A DNA stretch of 10,387 nucleotides, from positions 1 through 10,387 of the forward strand of contig JALWUZ010000760.1 in the NCBI GenBank assembly GCA_027079895.1, in the 5' to 3' direction. The notes beneath the pieces were generated by a model. The model was not told where the DNA came from. It saw only the letters and a list, made by a program, of their open reading frames with translations, and did not search any database. Below, one piece after another: positions 1 through 6,705 of the stretch. Positions within the stretch are counted from its first letter, which is position 1, and every line of letters begins with the position of its first letter. The stretch is from Anaerolineae bacterium. GTDB lineage: Bacteria > Chloroflexota > Anaerolineae > B4-G1. The translations under genes were made by a program, and so were the position numbers.

Positions 1-256
1 GGTTCGTCCGCCGCCGGACGCAAGGCCGTACCCCAGGCGGCGAGATTCATCCGCCGCCGGACGCAAGGCCGTACCCCCAAACGGCGAGATTCATCCGCCG
101 CCGGACGCAGGGCTGTACCCCCAGGCGGCGAGATTCATCCGCCGCCGAACGCGGCTGGGTTCGTCCGCCGCCGAACGCAGGGCCGTACCCCAGGCGGCGA
201 GATTCGTCCGCCGCCGCCGAACGCGGCGGGGTTCGTCCGCCGCCGGAGGCAGGGCT
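1..256. repeat. GC-rich tandem repeat array with hairpin potential, downstream of coaE
   Basis: Seven head-to-tail units each begin with TTCRTCCGCCGCCG, at 3, 46, 90, 134, 160, 203 and 232. Two unit lengths alternate. The long one (43-44 bp; starts 3, 46, 90, 160) ends in GGCGGCGAGA. The short one (26-29 bp; starts 134, 203) ends in GCGGCKGGG. The last copy breaks off near 256, just past the coaE stop codon, and the array continues beyond the left edge. Each long unit can form a 7-bp GC hairpin (for example GGCGGCG 36-42 with CGCCGCC 52-58). The first copy also holds a perfect CGTCCG/CGGACG hairpin (5-20). There is no T-run, so it is not a standard intrinsic terminator. The 43/44-bp period is not a multiple of three and argues against coding. 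It may be a REP-like or 3'-UTR structural element; function unknown. Confidence 0.85.
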
Positions 257-260
257 CTGT

Positions 261-893
261 CTATCTTCTGCCGCGCAGGGCGGCGTAGGCCGCGCGGACT
301 TGCTCCCGCGTCTGGGCCAGGGTGCCGGAGGTGTCAATGACCACGTCGGCGCGGGCGATCTTCTCCTCCTGGGGAGGCTGCGCCCACACCCGCTGCTCCG
401 CCTCGGCACGGGTCAGGCCGCGCCCGCTCATCAGGCGATGAATCTGCTGCTCCGGCGGGCAGGTCGTCACCCACAGGGAGGCGCAGCCGGCGGCCATGCC
501 GGATTCGATCAGTTTGATGGCCTCCAGCACCACGACGGGGGCGTCGCTCGCGGCGATGAAGCGGGCGGTCGCGGCCAGCACCGCCGGATGGACGATGGCT
601 TCCAGGCGGGCCAGGGCGTCAGGGTCGCCGAAGACGATCGCGCCCAGCCGCCGACGGTCTATCTCCCCGTCGGGGGCCAGGATGTCGTCTCCGAAGGCGG
701 CGCGGATGGCGGCGTGGACGTCCGTCCTGGCCCGCATCACCCGATGAGCCACGGCGTCGGCGTCGAGAGTCGCCGCCCCCAGGTCGGCCAGCATCCCGGC
801 GACGGTGGATTTGCCGGTGGCGATGTTGCCCGTCAGCCCGATGACGACCGGCCCGTCTTCGGGGGCGTCGGGCGTGCGCCATAAGTCCCTCAT
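261..893 (-). CDS. coaE: Dephospho-CoA kinase
   Basis: Phosphorylates the 3'-hydroxyl of dephospho-CoA with ATP, the last step of coenzyme A synthesis in the cytoplasm. The 210-residue product has the family layout and usual length. The P-loop GNIATGKST lies at residues 22-30, after the strand VVIGLT. LDADAVAHR (43-51) matches the conserved DAD..AH substrate element. LEAIVHPAV (97-105) holds the conserved His-Pro. The C-terminal RADVVIDTSGT (181-191) is the usual 'AD.vIdNsG' motif with Thr for Asn. The ATG at 893 was chosen because AAGGGGGT (901-908) lies 7 nt upstream and the conserved core begins soon after; the frame stays open further upstream but that part is antisense-like shadow inside abcF. 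The gene starts 13 nt after the abcF stop, whose TAA is part of the ribosome binding site, so translation is probably coupled. It is the last gene of the operon. Confidence 0.95.
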   Translation of the reverse strand: MRDLWRTPDAPEDGPVVIGLTGNIATGKSTVAGMLADLGAATLDADAVAHRVMRARTDVHAAIRAAFGDDILAPDGEIDRRRLGAIVFGDPDALARLEAIVHPAVLAATARFIAASDAPVVVLEAIKLIESGMAAGCASLWVTTCPPEQQIHRLMSGRGLTRAEAEQRVWAQPPQEEKIARADVVIDTSGTLAQTREQVRAAYAALRGRR

Positions 894-906
894 CCCGCGC
901 ACCCCC

Positions 907-2799
907 TTACCCCAACTCCGTCCAGGCCAGGAGCAGGGCGTCCAACTCCGCCTCCAACGCGGAGTACTCGTCCCCCAGTCGGCGCACCCGCTCCACCTCC
1001 TGCCGCCGGCTGGCGAGTGCCAACCGGGTCTCCAGTTCCCGCTGCCGGGCTTCCAGATGGCGGATCTGGGCCTCCAACTCCGCCTGTCGCTGCGCCCGCC
1101 GCTCGGCCTCCCGCTCCGCACGGCGGCGTTGACGCCGGGCTTCGCGTTCCAACTGGCGGGCCGTCGGCGGGCGGTGACGGCCGGCGCGGCGGGACTGTCG
1201 CCGCTCGGCCTCCCACTGCCGATATTCCGCGTATCCCTCCTCGAAGGCCCGCAGCCGACCGGTCTCGCGGTCAATGGCCCAGACCGCCGTCGCCAGGCGG
1301 CGAATCAGGTACCGGTCGTGGGTGACGAGCAACAGCGTGCCGCCGAAATCCGTCAGCGCGGACTGCAACGCCTCCTGGGAGGGGATGTCCAGGTGATTGG
1401 TCGGCTCGTCCAGGAGCAGGACGTTCGCCCCCCGGAGGGCGAGGAGGGCCAGGGCGACGCGGGCCTGTTCGCCGCCGGAGAGGTCGCCGACGCGCTTGAA
1501 CACGTCGTCGCCGAAGAAGCGGTAGCGGCTCAGAAAGTTCCGCGCCGCGCCGATCGTCAGGTCGCTCGCCGCCAGGATGGTGTCGAGCACCGTCAGGGAC
1601 AGGTCGAGGTCGGCGTGCCCCTGGGCGAAGTGCCCCAGGTGGACGTTGGCCCCGACGCGCACCCGGCCGCTCAGCGGCGGAATCTCCCCCAAGAGCGTGC
1701 GCACCAGCGTGGTCTTGCCGGAACCGTTGGGCCCGACGAGGGCGACGCGCTCCCCGCGCCGCAACTCGAACTCGTCGGCGGTGAAGAGCGGGCGGGCCGG
1801 CTCGTAGCCGACGGCGAGGTCGTAGAGACCCAGCACCAGGTCGTCGCTGCGGGCCGCATCCCCCAGAGCAAGCCGGGGGGCGATGAGGTCGGTCTGGGGG
1901 CGGGCGACGCGGGCCAGTCGTTCCAGCCGCTTCCGCCGCCCCTGAGCCTCTTTGGTGCGCTGCCCGGCCAGGTTGCGCCGGATGAACTCCTCGGTGCGGG
2001 CGATGAACTCCTGCTGCCGCTCATACTCCGCCCGCTGGCGGGCGAGACGTTCCGCCCGTTGGACGGTGTAGGCGGTGTAGTTGCCGCGATACCGTCTCAG
2101 GTGGCCGCGGTCCAACTCCCACACCCGCTCGACGACGGCGTCGAGGAAGGCGCGGTCGTGGGCGACGACGACGACTGCGCCGGGCCACGCCTTCAGGTAC
2201 TCCTCCAGCCACTCGATTCCGGCGATGTCCAGGTGATTGGTCGGCTCGTCCAGGAGCAGTAACTGCGGCTCTTCCAGCAGGAGACGGGCCAGGAGGCCTC
2301 GGGTGCGCTGTCCGCCGCTGAGTTGGGCCAGCGGGCGGTGGAAGTCGGCCTCGGCGAACCCCAAGCCGGTCAGGACTTGCTCGATGTGCTGCTCGTACCG
2401 GTAGCCTCCGGCCAGTTCGAACGCTTCCAACGCCTGCCCGTACCGGCGGATGGTCTCCTCGTCGGCGGAGGCGGCCATCTCCGCTTCCAGTCGCCGCAGG
2501 TCGGAGGAGAGGGTCAGCAGGTCGGCGAAGACGGCCTCCATCGCCTCCCAGAGCGTCCCGGCGGAGGAGAAGTCGGCCTGCTGCGGCAGGTAGGCGATGG
2601 ACAGGTCTTTGGCGCGGTGGATCTCCCCGGCGGAAGGCTCATCCAACCCGGCCAGCAGCCGGAGCAAGGTGGTCTTGCCGGAGCCGTTGGCCCCGACGAG
2701 AGCGATTTTGTCTCCGTGATGGATGTTGAGCGTGACTCCGGCGAAAACGTCCTGGGCGCCGTAGGCCCGGGCGAGTTGGCTGGCGGTCAGGATGGACAT
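907..2799 (-). CDS. ABC-F family ATPase (ribosome-associated, duplicated ABC domains)
   Basis: A 630-residue soluble protein with two ATP-binding cassettes and no membrane segments, the pattern of ABC-F translation factors (EttA/Uup/YdiF group) that act at the ribosomal E site. Cassette 1 has Walker A GANGSGKTT (36-44), signature LSGGQ (160-164), Walker B DEPTNHLD (184-191) and H-loop His214. An Arg/Glu-rich linker (about 240-310) takes the place of the P-site interaction motif. Cassette 2 has GPNGSGKTT (356-364), LSGGE (440-444), DEPTNHLD (464-471) and His494. The tail (about 545-625) is a strongly charged coiled coil, as in Uup/YdiF-like members. The start is fixed: the nfo stop codon lies in frame seven codons upstream with no start codon between, yet no Shine-Dalgarno sequence precedes the ATG. 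Reinitiation after nfo is likely. The exact subfamily and any link to antibiotic resistance cannot be settled here. Confidence 0.93.
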   Translation of the reverse strand: MSILTASQLARAYGAQDVFAGVTLNIHHGDKIALVGANGSGKTTLLRLLAGLDEPSAGEIHRAKDLSIAYLPQQADFSSAGTLWEAMEAVFADLLTLSSDLRRLEAEMAASADEETIRRYGQALEAFELAGGYRYEQHIEQVLTGLGFAEADFHRPLAQLSGGQRTRGLLARLLLEEPQLLLLDEPTNHLDIAGIEWLEEYLKAWPGAVVVVAHDRAFLDAVVERVWELDRGHLRRYRGNYTAYTVQRAERLARQRAEYERQQEFIARTEEFIRRNLAGQRTKEAQGRRKRLERLARVARPQTDLIAPRLALGDAARSDDLVLGLYDLAVGYEPARPLFTADEFELRRGERVALVGPNGSGKTTLVRTLLGEIPPLSGRVRVGANVHLGHFAQGHADLDLSLTVLDTILAASDLTIGAARNFLSRYRFFGDDVFKRVGDLSGGEQARVALALLALRGANVLLLDEPTNHLDIPSQEALQSALTDFGGTLLLVTHDRYLIRRLATAVWAIDRETGRLRAFEEGYAEYRQWEAERRQSRRAGRHRPPTARQLEREARRQRRRAEREAERRAQRQAELEAQIRHLEARQRELETRLALASRRQEVERVRRLGDEYSALEAELDALLLAWTELG

Positions 2800-2820
2800 G
2801 GCGGTGAGAGAACGGTGCGC

Positions 2821-3675
2821 TCAGTCGCTCATACACAGCGAGCGCAGCACGGCCAGGTTTTCCTTGTCCTCGTGCAGGTCTTTCGACTTGGGGGTCTCCA
2901 GCAGGCCGGGCAGTCCGTCCAGGCGGGAATCGTTCAGCAGCAGCCGGAACCCTTCCAGCCCGATGTGCCCCTGTCCGATGTGGGCGTGTCGGTCTTTGCG
3001 GCTGCCGAAAGGCCCTTTGCTGTCGTTCAGATGCACCGCTTTGAGCCGTTCCAGGCCGATGAGGTCGTCGAAGGCGGTCAGCGTCTCGGCGTACCCTTCC
3101 GGCGTGCGCAGTTCGTATCCGGCGGCGAAGACGTGGCAGGTGTCCAGACAGATTCCCAGGCGCTCCCCCTCCGGCGCGTGTGCGAGCAGCCAGGCCAGGT
3201 GCTCGAACCGGTAGCCCAGGTTGGTCCCTTGTCCGGCGGTGGTTTCCAGCAGGATTTGGGCGCGGTAGCCGGTGGTGGCGGCGTGAACCTCTCCCAGACC
3301 CTGCGCTACCCGCAGCAGGCCGGCCTCCTCGCCGCTGCCGACGTGAGAGCCGGGGTGCAGCACCAGGTAGGGGATGTCCAGGGCCTCGCACCGTTCCAGT
3401 TCGATGATGAGGGTGTCCACCGACCGGCGCCACAGCGTTTCGTCCGGCGTGCCCAGGTTGAGCAGGTAGGAGGTGTGGGCCACCACCGGATGGATACCGG
3501 TCTCCTCCTGCCGTGCCTTGAAGAGGGCGATGTCCTTCGCGGTCAGCGGCTTGACGGCCCAGGAGCGGTTGGATTTGACGAAGATCTGGAGCGCGTCACA
3601 GCCGACCTCCTGCCCCCGGTCGAAGGCGCGGTGCAGCCCCCCGCCGATGGACTCGTGGGCGCCGAGCCGCATCAT
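2821..3675 (-). CDS. nfo: Endonuclease IV (AP endonuclease, three-metal type)
   Basis: Cleaves DNA 5' of abasic sites and trims blocked 3' ends in base-excision repair. The 284-residue length matches E. coli Nfo. All nine zinc ligands of the family can be placed: His67 (VVAHTSY), His107 (VLHPGSH), Glu144 (LLETTAGQG), Asp178 and His181 (CLDTCHVFAAGYE), His216 (HLNDSK), Asp228 and His230 (DRHAHIGQG) and Glu260 (LLETPK). The N-terminus MRLGAHESIGGG matches the family's first TIM-barrel strand. Two ATGs occur in a row, at 3675 and 3672; the upstream GGAGGAGGA favours the second by spacing. The first overlaps the carbonic anhydrase stop as ATGA. It lies mid-operon, between the gamma-carbonic anhydrase and abcF genes. 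Activity against oxidative DNA damage fits the redox theme of the upstream genes, but this is inference. Confidence 0.96.
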   Translation of the reverse strand: MMRLGAHESIGGGLHRAFDRGQEVGCDALQIFVKSNRSWAVKPLTAKDIALFKARQEETGIHPVVAHTSYLLNLGTPDETLWRRSVDTLIIELERCEALDIPYLVLHPGSHVGSGEEAGLLRVAQGLGEVHAATTGYRAQILLETTAGQGTNLGYRFEHLAWLLAHAPEGERLGICLDTCHVFAAGYELRTPEGYAETLTAFDDLIGLERLKAVHLNDSKGPFGSRKDRHAHIGQGHIGLEGFRLLLNDSRLDGLPGLLETPKSKDLHEDKENLAVLRSLCMSD

Positions 3676-4208
3676 TCCTCCTCCAACGGCACCCAGCCCT
3701 GGGGATACCGGCGGGCGAGGTCAACGTAGGTCTCTTTGAAGTGCGTCCACTGGGCCCGGTACTCCGCGCTCACCGTTTTGTCCAGCACTTTGGCCGGGAC
3801 GCCGACGGCGATGTGGCCGTCGGGGATCTGCTGCCCCTGGCGGACGACGGCTCCTTCGCCGACGACGGCCCACTCGCCGACCTCGGCCCAGTCGGAGACG
3901 ACGGCGCCCATGCCGATGATGGCGTAGTCGTGGAGCATCTTCACGTTGTGGATGACCGCGCCGTGCCCGATCGTCACCCAGTTGCCGATGGTGGTCTGCT
4001 CGCCGGGGCGGGCGTGGATGACGCAGTTGTCCTCGACGCTGCAATAGTCGCCGAGTACGATGGTGCCGTAGTCGCCGCGAATCCGTGCGCCGGGGCCGAT
4101 CCAGCAGCCCGTGCCGATGGTGACATCGCCGAAGACATCCGCCGAAGGGTGGATGTAGGTGTGTTCCCCAATGCGGGGCTTTTTCCCCTCGAAGGCGGCA
4201 ATGGTCAT
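3672..4208 (-). CDS. Gamma-class carbonic anhydrase-like protein (left-handed beta-helix)
   Basis: A 178-residue hexapeptide-repeat protein of the Cam/YrdA/PaaY group. These are trimeric left-handed beta-helix enzymes or relatives with zinc or iron at subunit interfaces. The three metal histidines are present: His65 (NCVIH), His82 (GHG) and His87 (VIH). The conserved RGD (44-46, IRGDYG) and the metal-proximal SVEDN (57-61, usually NIQDN) are also seen. Hexapeptide turns run from about 12 to 137, ending in GVPAK, followed by a C-terminal helix (147-168). ATG 4208 is chosen because GGAG lies 8 nt upstream and the family start fits; the open frame continues upstream, but that stretch is occupied by the small ORF at 4214-4390. 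Many YrdA/PaaY-type proteins show little or no carbonic anhydrase activity, so the reaction is uncertain. Its stop overlaps the nfo start. Confidence 0.92.
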   Translation of the reverse strand: MTIAAFEGKKPRIGEHTYIHPSADVFGDVTIGTGCWIGPGARIRGDYGTIVLGDYCSVEDNCVIHARPGEQTTIGNWVTIGHGAVIHNVKMLHDYAIIGMGAVVSDWAEVGEWAVVGEGAVVRQGQQIPDGHIAVGVPAKVLDKTVSAEYRAQWTHFKETYVDLARRYPQGWVPLEEE

Positions 4209-4213
4209 CGCGG

Positions 4214-4390
4214 CTACTCCATCAGCCCCAGGTCGCGGGCCTGGGCCTTCAGTGTCTCCAACTCGTCCTCCAACTCGTCCAGTTCGACCAGCATCGAGGT
4301 CGGCACGGAGTGTTTGGGGAGACGGGCCTGGAGGTCGGCGATCCGTCTTTCCAAATCGGCGATTCGCTCGAGGATGTCCGTCTGGCTCAT
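4214..4390 (-). CDS. Small acidic coiled-coil protein, 58 aa, function unknown
   Basis: I do not recognise this family. The product starts MSQTDILERIADLERRIADL and ends DLGLME. Heptad-like Ile/Leu spacing runs over residues 6-24 and again over 34-50, joined by a short KHSVPTSM segment. This suggests a helical hairpin or coiled-coil oligomer. There are no cysteines, signal peptide or membrane segment. Several signs support a real gene. Its ATG overlaps the osmC-like stop codon as ATGA. A strong ribosome binding site, GAGGAGGGGG (4395-4404), precedes it. It fills the whole gap to the next gene, ending 5 nt before the carbonic anhydrase ATG, and itself carries that gene's GGAG. It may be a partner of the beta-helix protein, but only position supports that. 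Confidence 0.8.
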   Translation of the reverse strand: MSQTDILERIADLERRIADLQARLPKHSVPTSMLVELDELEDELETLKAQARDLGLME

Positions 4391-4821
4391 TCTTCCCCCT
4401 CCTCAATGCGGAATGAGGTGGTCAGTTCCACCGAATGGCTCAGCATCGCCGAGGCGGGGCAGTATTTGGTCTGAGAGAGTTCGATGGAGCGGGCCACCGC
4501 CTTGGGGTCTACTCCTTTTCCGGTGACGATGAACTCCAGGTGGATTTTGGTGTACACTTTGGGATGGGTGGGGGCTCGTTCCGCCGTCGCCACCACGCGC
4601 AAGCCGGTGAAGGGCTGCCGCTTCTTCTTGAGGATGGAGACCACGTCCATCGAGGTGCAGCCGGCCAGCCCGATGAGAATCAGGTCCATCGGGCGGGGGC
4701 CGCTTTCGGCTCCCTCTTCGCCGGGCAGGACGTGGTCTATGACGATGGCCGGGCGGTCCTTCGCCTCTCCTACCAACCGCAGGCCGGGGCCGATCCAGGT
4801 CACTTGTGCTGTTACGCTCAT
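4387..4821 (-). CDS. OsmC family protein (peroxiredoxin-like thiol protein)
   Basis: A 144-residue OsmC/Ohr-superfamily protein. Family members reduce organic hydroperoxides with a pair of cysteines. Both Cys positions are kept: Cys55 in GLAGCTSMDV, at the start of the long central helix, and Cys121 in KYCPASAM. The leading GPRPMDLILIGLAGC segment and the length match the YhfA-like branch better than classical Ohr. Its true substrate is therefore uncertain; some YhfA-like members have no demonstrated peroxidase activity. AAGGAG (4828-4833), which includes part of the cupin stop codon, lies 6 nt before the ATG and fixes the start. The gap to the cupin gene is 10 nt, and the 3' end overlaps the 58-aa gene by 4 nt. 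A thiol peroxidase fits an operon with thioredoxin reductase and glutaredoxin, which could supply reducing power. Confidence 0.92.
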   Translation of the reverse strand: MSVTAQVTWIGPGLRLVGEAKDRPAIVIDHVLPGEEGAESGPRPMDLILIGLAGCTSMDVVSILKKKRQPFTGLRVVATAERAPTHPKVYTKIHLEFIVTGKGVDPKAVARSIELSQTKYCPASAMLSHSVELTTSFRIEEGEE

Positions 4822-4831
4822 CCCTTGCTCC

Positions 4832-5170
4832 TTACCCCCCGCTTTCCTGGTGCGGGATAACGCAGATGAACCTCAACGCTCCCTCCCCGGTGTTGCGGTA
4901 GCCGTGCGGCTCGTCGGGAGGGATGTAGAGGGCGACGCCGGGCCGCATAGCGACCTCGCCGGCGGGGCCGTAAGCCACCCCCTCCCCTTCCAGGACGAAA
5001 ATCTCGTGCTCGTAGGGGTGGTGGTGGGTGGCGAAGACCGCGCCGGGTTGGAACTCGATCACCCGCATGGCGAAGTTGGGCGCCCCCTCCGGCTTCCCAA
5101 TCACCCAGCGGATGGACTTGTCGTCGCCGACCGGTTCGGCGGCGACATCCTGATAGTGACGACTCAACAT
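4832..5170 (-). CDS. Small single-domain cupin protein
   Basis: A 112-residue cupin_2 beta-barrel. Cupin motif 1 is visible as GAVFATHHHPYEHE (43-56), with His49, His51 and Glu56 (or His55) as metal ligands, followed by the turn LEGEG. Motif 2 is GVALYIPPDEPHGYRN (78-93), with His89 as the fourth ligand. The barrel is preceded by about 25 residues with the strand SIRWVIGKPEGAPNFAMRVIEF. Such proteins bind Mn, Fe, Zn or Ni and range from isomerases and dioxygenases to simple sensors; nothing here identifies a substrate. The start at 5170 is supported by AAAGGAG ending 6 nt upstream. It sits 42 nt after the DUF5665 gene and 10 nt before the osmC-like gene, within the same run of genes. Confidence 0.9.
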   Translation of the reverse strand: MLSRHYQDVAAEPVGDDKSIRWVIGKPEGAPNFAMRVIEFQPGAVFATHHHPYEHEIFVLEGEGVAYGPAGEVAMRPGVALYIPPDEPHGYRNTGEGALRFICVIPHQESGG

Positions 5171-5212
5171 TTCCCGCTCCTTTCTTTCCGCGCTACTCGC
5201 CGGGCATAGGAG

Positions 5213-5518
5213 TTAGAGCCCGCCCTGCGCCCGCTGGATGGCTTCCAGCAGGCGGGCGATCCAGACCCCCAGGACGGGCACGATCTCCAACCTGTCCAGC
5301 AGCCAGACCAACGCCGCCACGACCACCGTCGCGCCGATGGCCTGACCGAGCCCGTTGGCGATGCCCTGGAGCAGACTGCGCCACAGGAGCCGACGCAGGT
5401 CGCCGTAGATGGGAGGCCACTTCTGCAACCGGGCCACTTCCTGCGTCAGCGCGGCGACCACGGCGGCCAGTTGGGCCTCCGGGTCGGCGGCGTCCGGTGG
5501 TGTGGGAGCGTCCATCAT
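5213..5518 (-). CDS. DUF5665-like small membrane protein
   Basis: A 101-residue protein. Residues 1-16 are Asp/Pro/Ala-rich. Residues 17-33 form an amphipathic helix (AAVVAALTQEVARLQKW). Residues 40-60 are basic (LRRLLWRSLLQGIANGLGQA). One or two hydrophobic segments follow (61-75 and 78-90). The GLGQAIGATVVVAALVWLL stretch and the PVLGVWIARLL ending resemble DUF5665 proteins, small membrane proteins of unknown function. The ATG at 5518 overlaps the ferredoxin stop as ATGA; a second ATG follows at once at 5515. A longer open frame reaches upstream to 5575 but lies within the ferredoxin gene and has no family similarity. The ferredoxin junction suggests translational coupling, but no role in electron transfer can be read from the sequence. 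Confidence 0.82.
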   Translation of the reverse strand: MMDAPTPPDAADPEAQLAAVVAALTQEVARLQKWPPIYGDLRRLLWRSLLQGIANGLGQAIGATVVVAALVWLLDRLEIVPVLGVWIARLLEAIQRAQGGL

Positions 5519-5724
5519 TCTACCACAATTGCGCCGAAAGGACACGCCGGGACGCACGCCAGGCAGCCGTAACACATGCTGCCGTCCACGAAGGGCGGTT
5601 CGCCGGGGTCAATGGCGACGATCGCCTTCACTTTGCAGGCTTTCCGGGCGATGCACTTCCGACAGGCTTTGCACTTGCTCTCGTCCACGCGCGGGATTTT
5701 GGAGGGGAGAGGGTGATCCAGCAT
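5515..5724 (-). CDS. 2[4Fe-4S] ferredoxin with unusual first cluster motif
   Basis: A 69-residue small ferredoxin with eight cysteines in two motifs. The second is standard, CxxCxxCxxxCP (Cys51, 54, 57, 61). The first is Cys18, 21, 24 and then Cys30: CxxCxxCxxxxxC, two residues longer than usual and followed by Lys instead of Pro. Eight cysteines are enough for two [4Fe-4S] clusters, but the cluster II ligand donated by motif I sits in a changed loop. The N-terminal half is rich in Lys/Arg, unlike the acidic clostridial type. The start at 5724 has GGAG about 9 nt upstream, overlapping the end of trxB; the gap to trxB is 6 nt. It overlaps the DUF5665 gene by 4 nt. Its electron partner is unknown. 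Confidence 0.92.
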   Translation of the reverse strand: MLDHPLPSKIPRVDESKCKACRKCIARKACKVKAIVAIDPGEPPFVDGSMCYGCLACVPACPFGAIVVE

Positions 5725-5730
5725 CGGCGG

Positions 5731-6705
5731 TTACTCCTGCTCGGCCAGGAACTTTTCGACCTCCATCGCGGCGACGGCCCCGGTCCCGGCGGCGATCACA
5801 ATCTGGCGGTAGTACGGGTCCTGCACGTCTCCGGCGGCGAAGACGCCCGGAATGTTCGTCCGTTGGCGGCGGTCGGCGATGACGTATCCCTGCTCGTTCA
5901 GTTCCAACTGCCCGGCGAAGATCTCCGTCGCCGGCTCCATCCCCACGTAGATGAACACTCCATCGGTCTCGATGACCGACTCCGCGCCGGTCTTGACGTT
6001 GCGCACGCGCACGCCGGTGACGGTCTCGTCGCCCAGAATCTCCTCCACGACGGTATCCCACACGAAGCGCATCTTGGGATTGGCGAAGGCCTGTTCCTGG
6101 AAGATCTTGGTCGCCCGCAGTTCGTCCCGCCGGTGGATGACGATCACCTCGCGGGCGAACTTGGTGAGGAAGAGGCCCTCGGCGATGGCACTGTCGCCGC
6201 CGCCGACCACGACGACGGTTCGATCCTGGTAGAAGAAGCCGTCGCAGGTGGCGCAGGCGGAGACGCCCCGTCCGTAGAACTTATCCTCCCCCGGCACGCC
6301 CAGACGGCGCGGGTTGGCGCCGGTGGCGACGATGACCGTTCGTCCCTTGTACGTCACGCCGTAGGTGCTGACGGAGAAGGGGCGGGAGGAGAAGTCCACG
6401 CTCATCACGTTGTCCAACTCGATGCGGGCGCCGAACCGCTCCGCCTGATCCTGGAACAACTGGGCCAGGTCCGCCCCGGTGACTCCCTGGGGGAAGCCGG
6501 GATAGTTTTCCACCATATCGGTGTTCGCCGGCTGGCCGCCGGGGAGTGCGCCGGCGAGCACCAGCGTATCCAGGCGGGCCCGGCAGGCATAAATGGCGGC
6601 GGTCAGCCCGGCCGGGCCGCCGCCGATGACGATCAGGTCGTAAATCCGCTCACCGGCCTTCTCGTGAGCGTCGCTTTCCTGTGGTGCCAGTTTGAAGTCC
6701 AGCAT
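5731..6705 (-). CDS. trxB: Thioredoxin reductase (NADPH, flavoprotein)
   Basis: Transfers electrons from NADPH through FAD and a redox-active disulfide to thioredoxin-fold partners. The 324-residue product is of the low-molecular-weight TrxR type. The FAD motif GGGPAG lies at 28-33, the catalytic CATCD at 151-155, and the NADPH motif GGGDSAIAEG at 168-177. HRRDELR (191-197) is the usual 2'-phosphate-binding signature for NADPH. The FAD-closing motif GVFAAGDV is at 287-294. ATG 6705 is chosen because GAGAGGTGG (6708-6716) lies just upstream and the N-terminal extension MLDFKLAPQE leads into the first beta-strand at about 22. An earlier ATG at 6768 would place coding sequence across a terminator-like hairpin. 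No thioredoxin gene is nearby; the PDO and glutaredoxin-like proteins encoded upstream are the obvious candidate acceptors. The ferredoxin gene follows after 6 nt. Confidence 0.96.
   Translation of the reverse strand: MLDFKLAPQESDAHEKAGERIYDLIVIGGGPAGLTAAIYACRARLDTLVLAGALPGGQPANTDMVENYPGFPQGVTGADLAQLFQDQAERFGARIELDNVMSVDFSSRPFSVSTYGVTYKGRTVIVATGANPRRLGVPGEDKFYGRGVSACATCDGFFYQDRTVVVVGGGDSAIAEGLFLTKFAREVIVIHRRDELRATKIFQEQAFANPKMRFVWDTVVEEILGDETVTGVRVRNVKTGAESVIETDGVFIYVGMEPATEIFAGQLELNEQGYVIADRRQRTNIPGVFAAGDVQDPYYRQIVIAAGTGAVAAMEVEKFLAEQE

Noticed and set aside
1..256. CRISPR array
   Set aside because: Units are contiguous direct repeats without unique spacers, and no cas genes are present.
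47..409. Minus-strand 120-codon frame through the tandem repeat
   Set aside because: Repeat period of 43/44 bp shifts frame at each unit, and the frame overlaps coaE out of phase.
261..1274. 337-aa form of dephospho-CoA kinase
   Set aside because: The extra N-terminal part lies within abcF in another frame and is low-complexity; ATG 893 has a ribosome site and gives the normal length.
805..2262. Long plus-strand open frame opposite abcF (485 codons)
   Set aside because: It is a shadow produced by GC-rich third positions of abcF on the other strand; the translation is low-complexity and matches no family.
2323..3729. Long plus-strand open frame opposite abcF and nfo (468 codons)
   Set aside because: It spans two well-supported minus-strand genes and their junction, has no recognisable domain and no ribosome site; antisense shadow.
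3741..4526. Plus-strand open frame opposite the carbonic anhydrase, small coiled-coil and osmC-like genes
   Set aside because: Composition is typical of an antisense frame and it crosses three supported genes.
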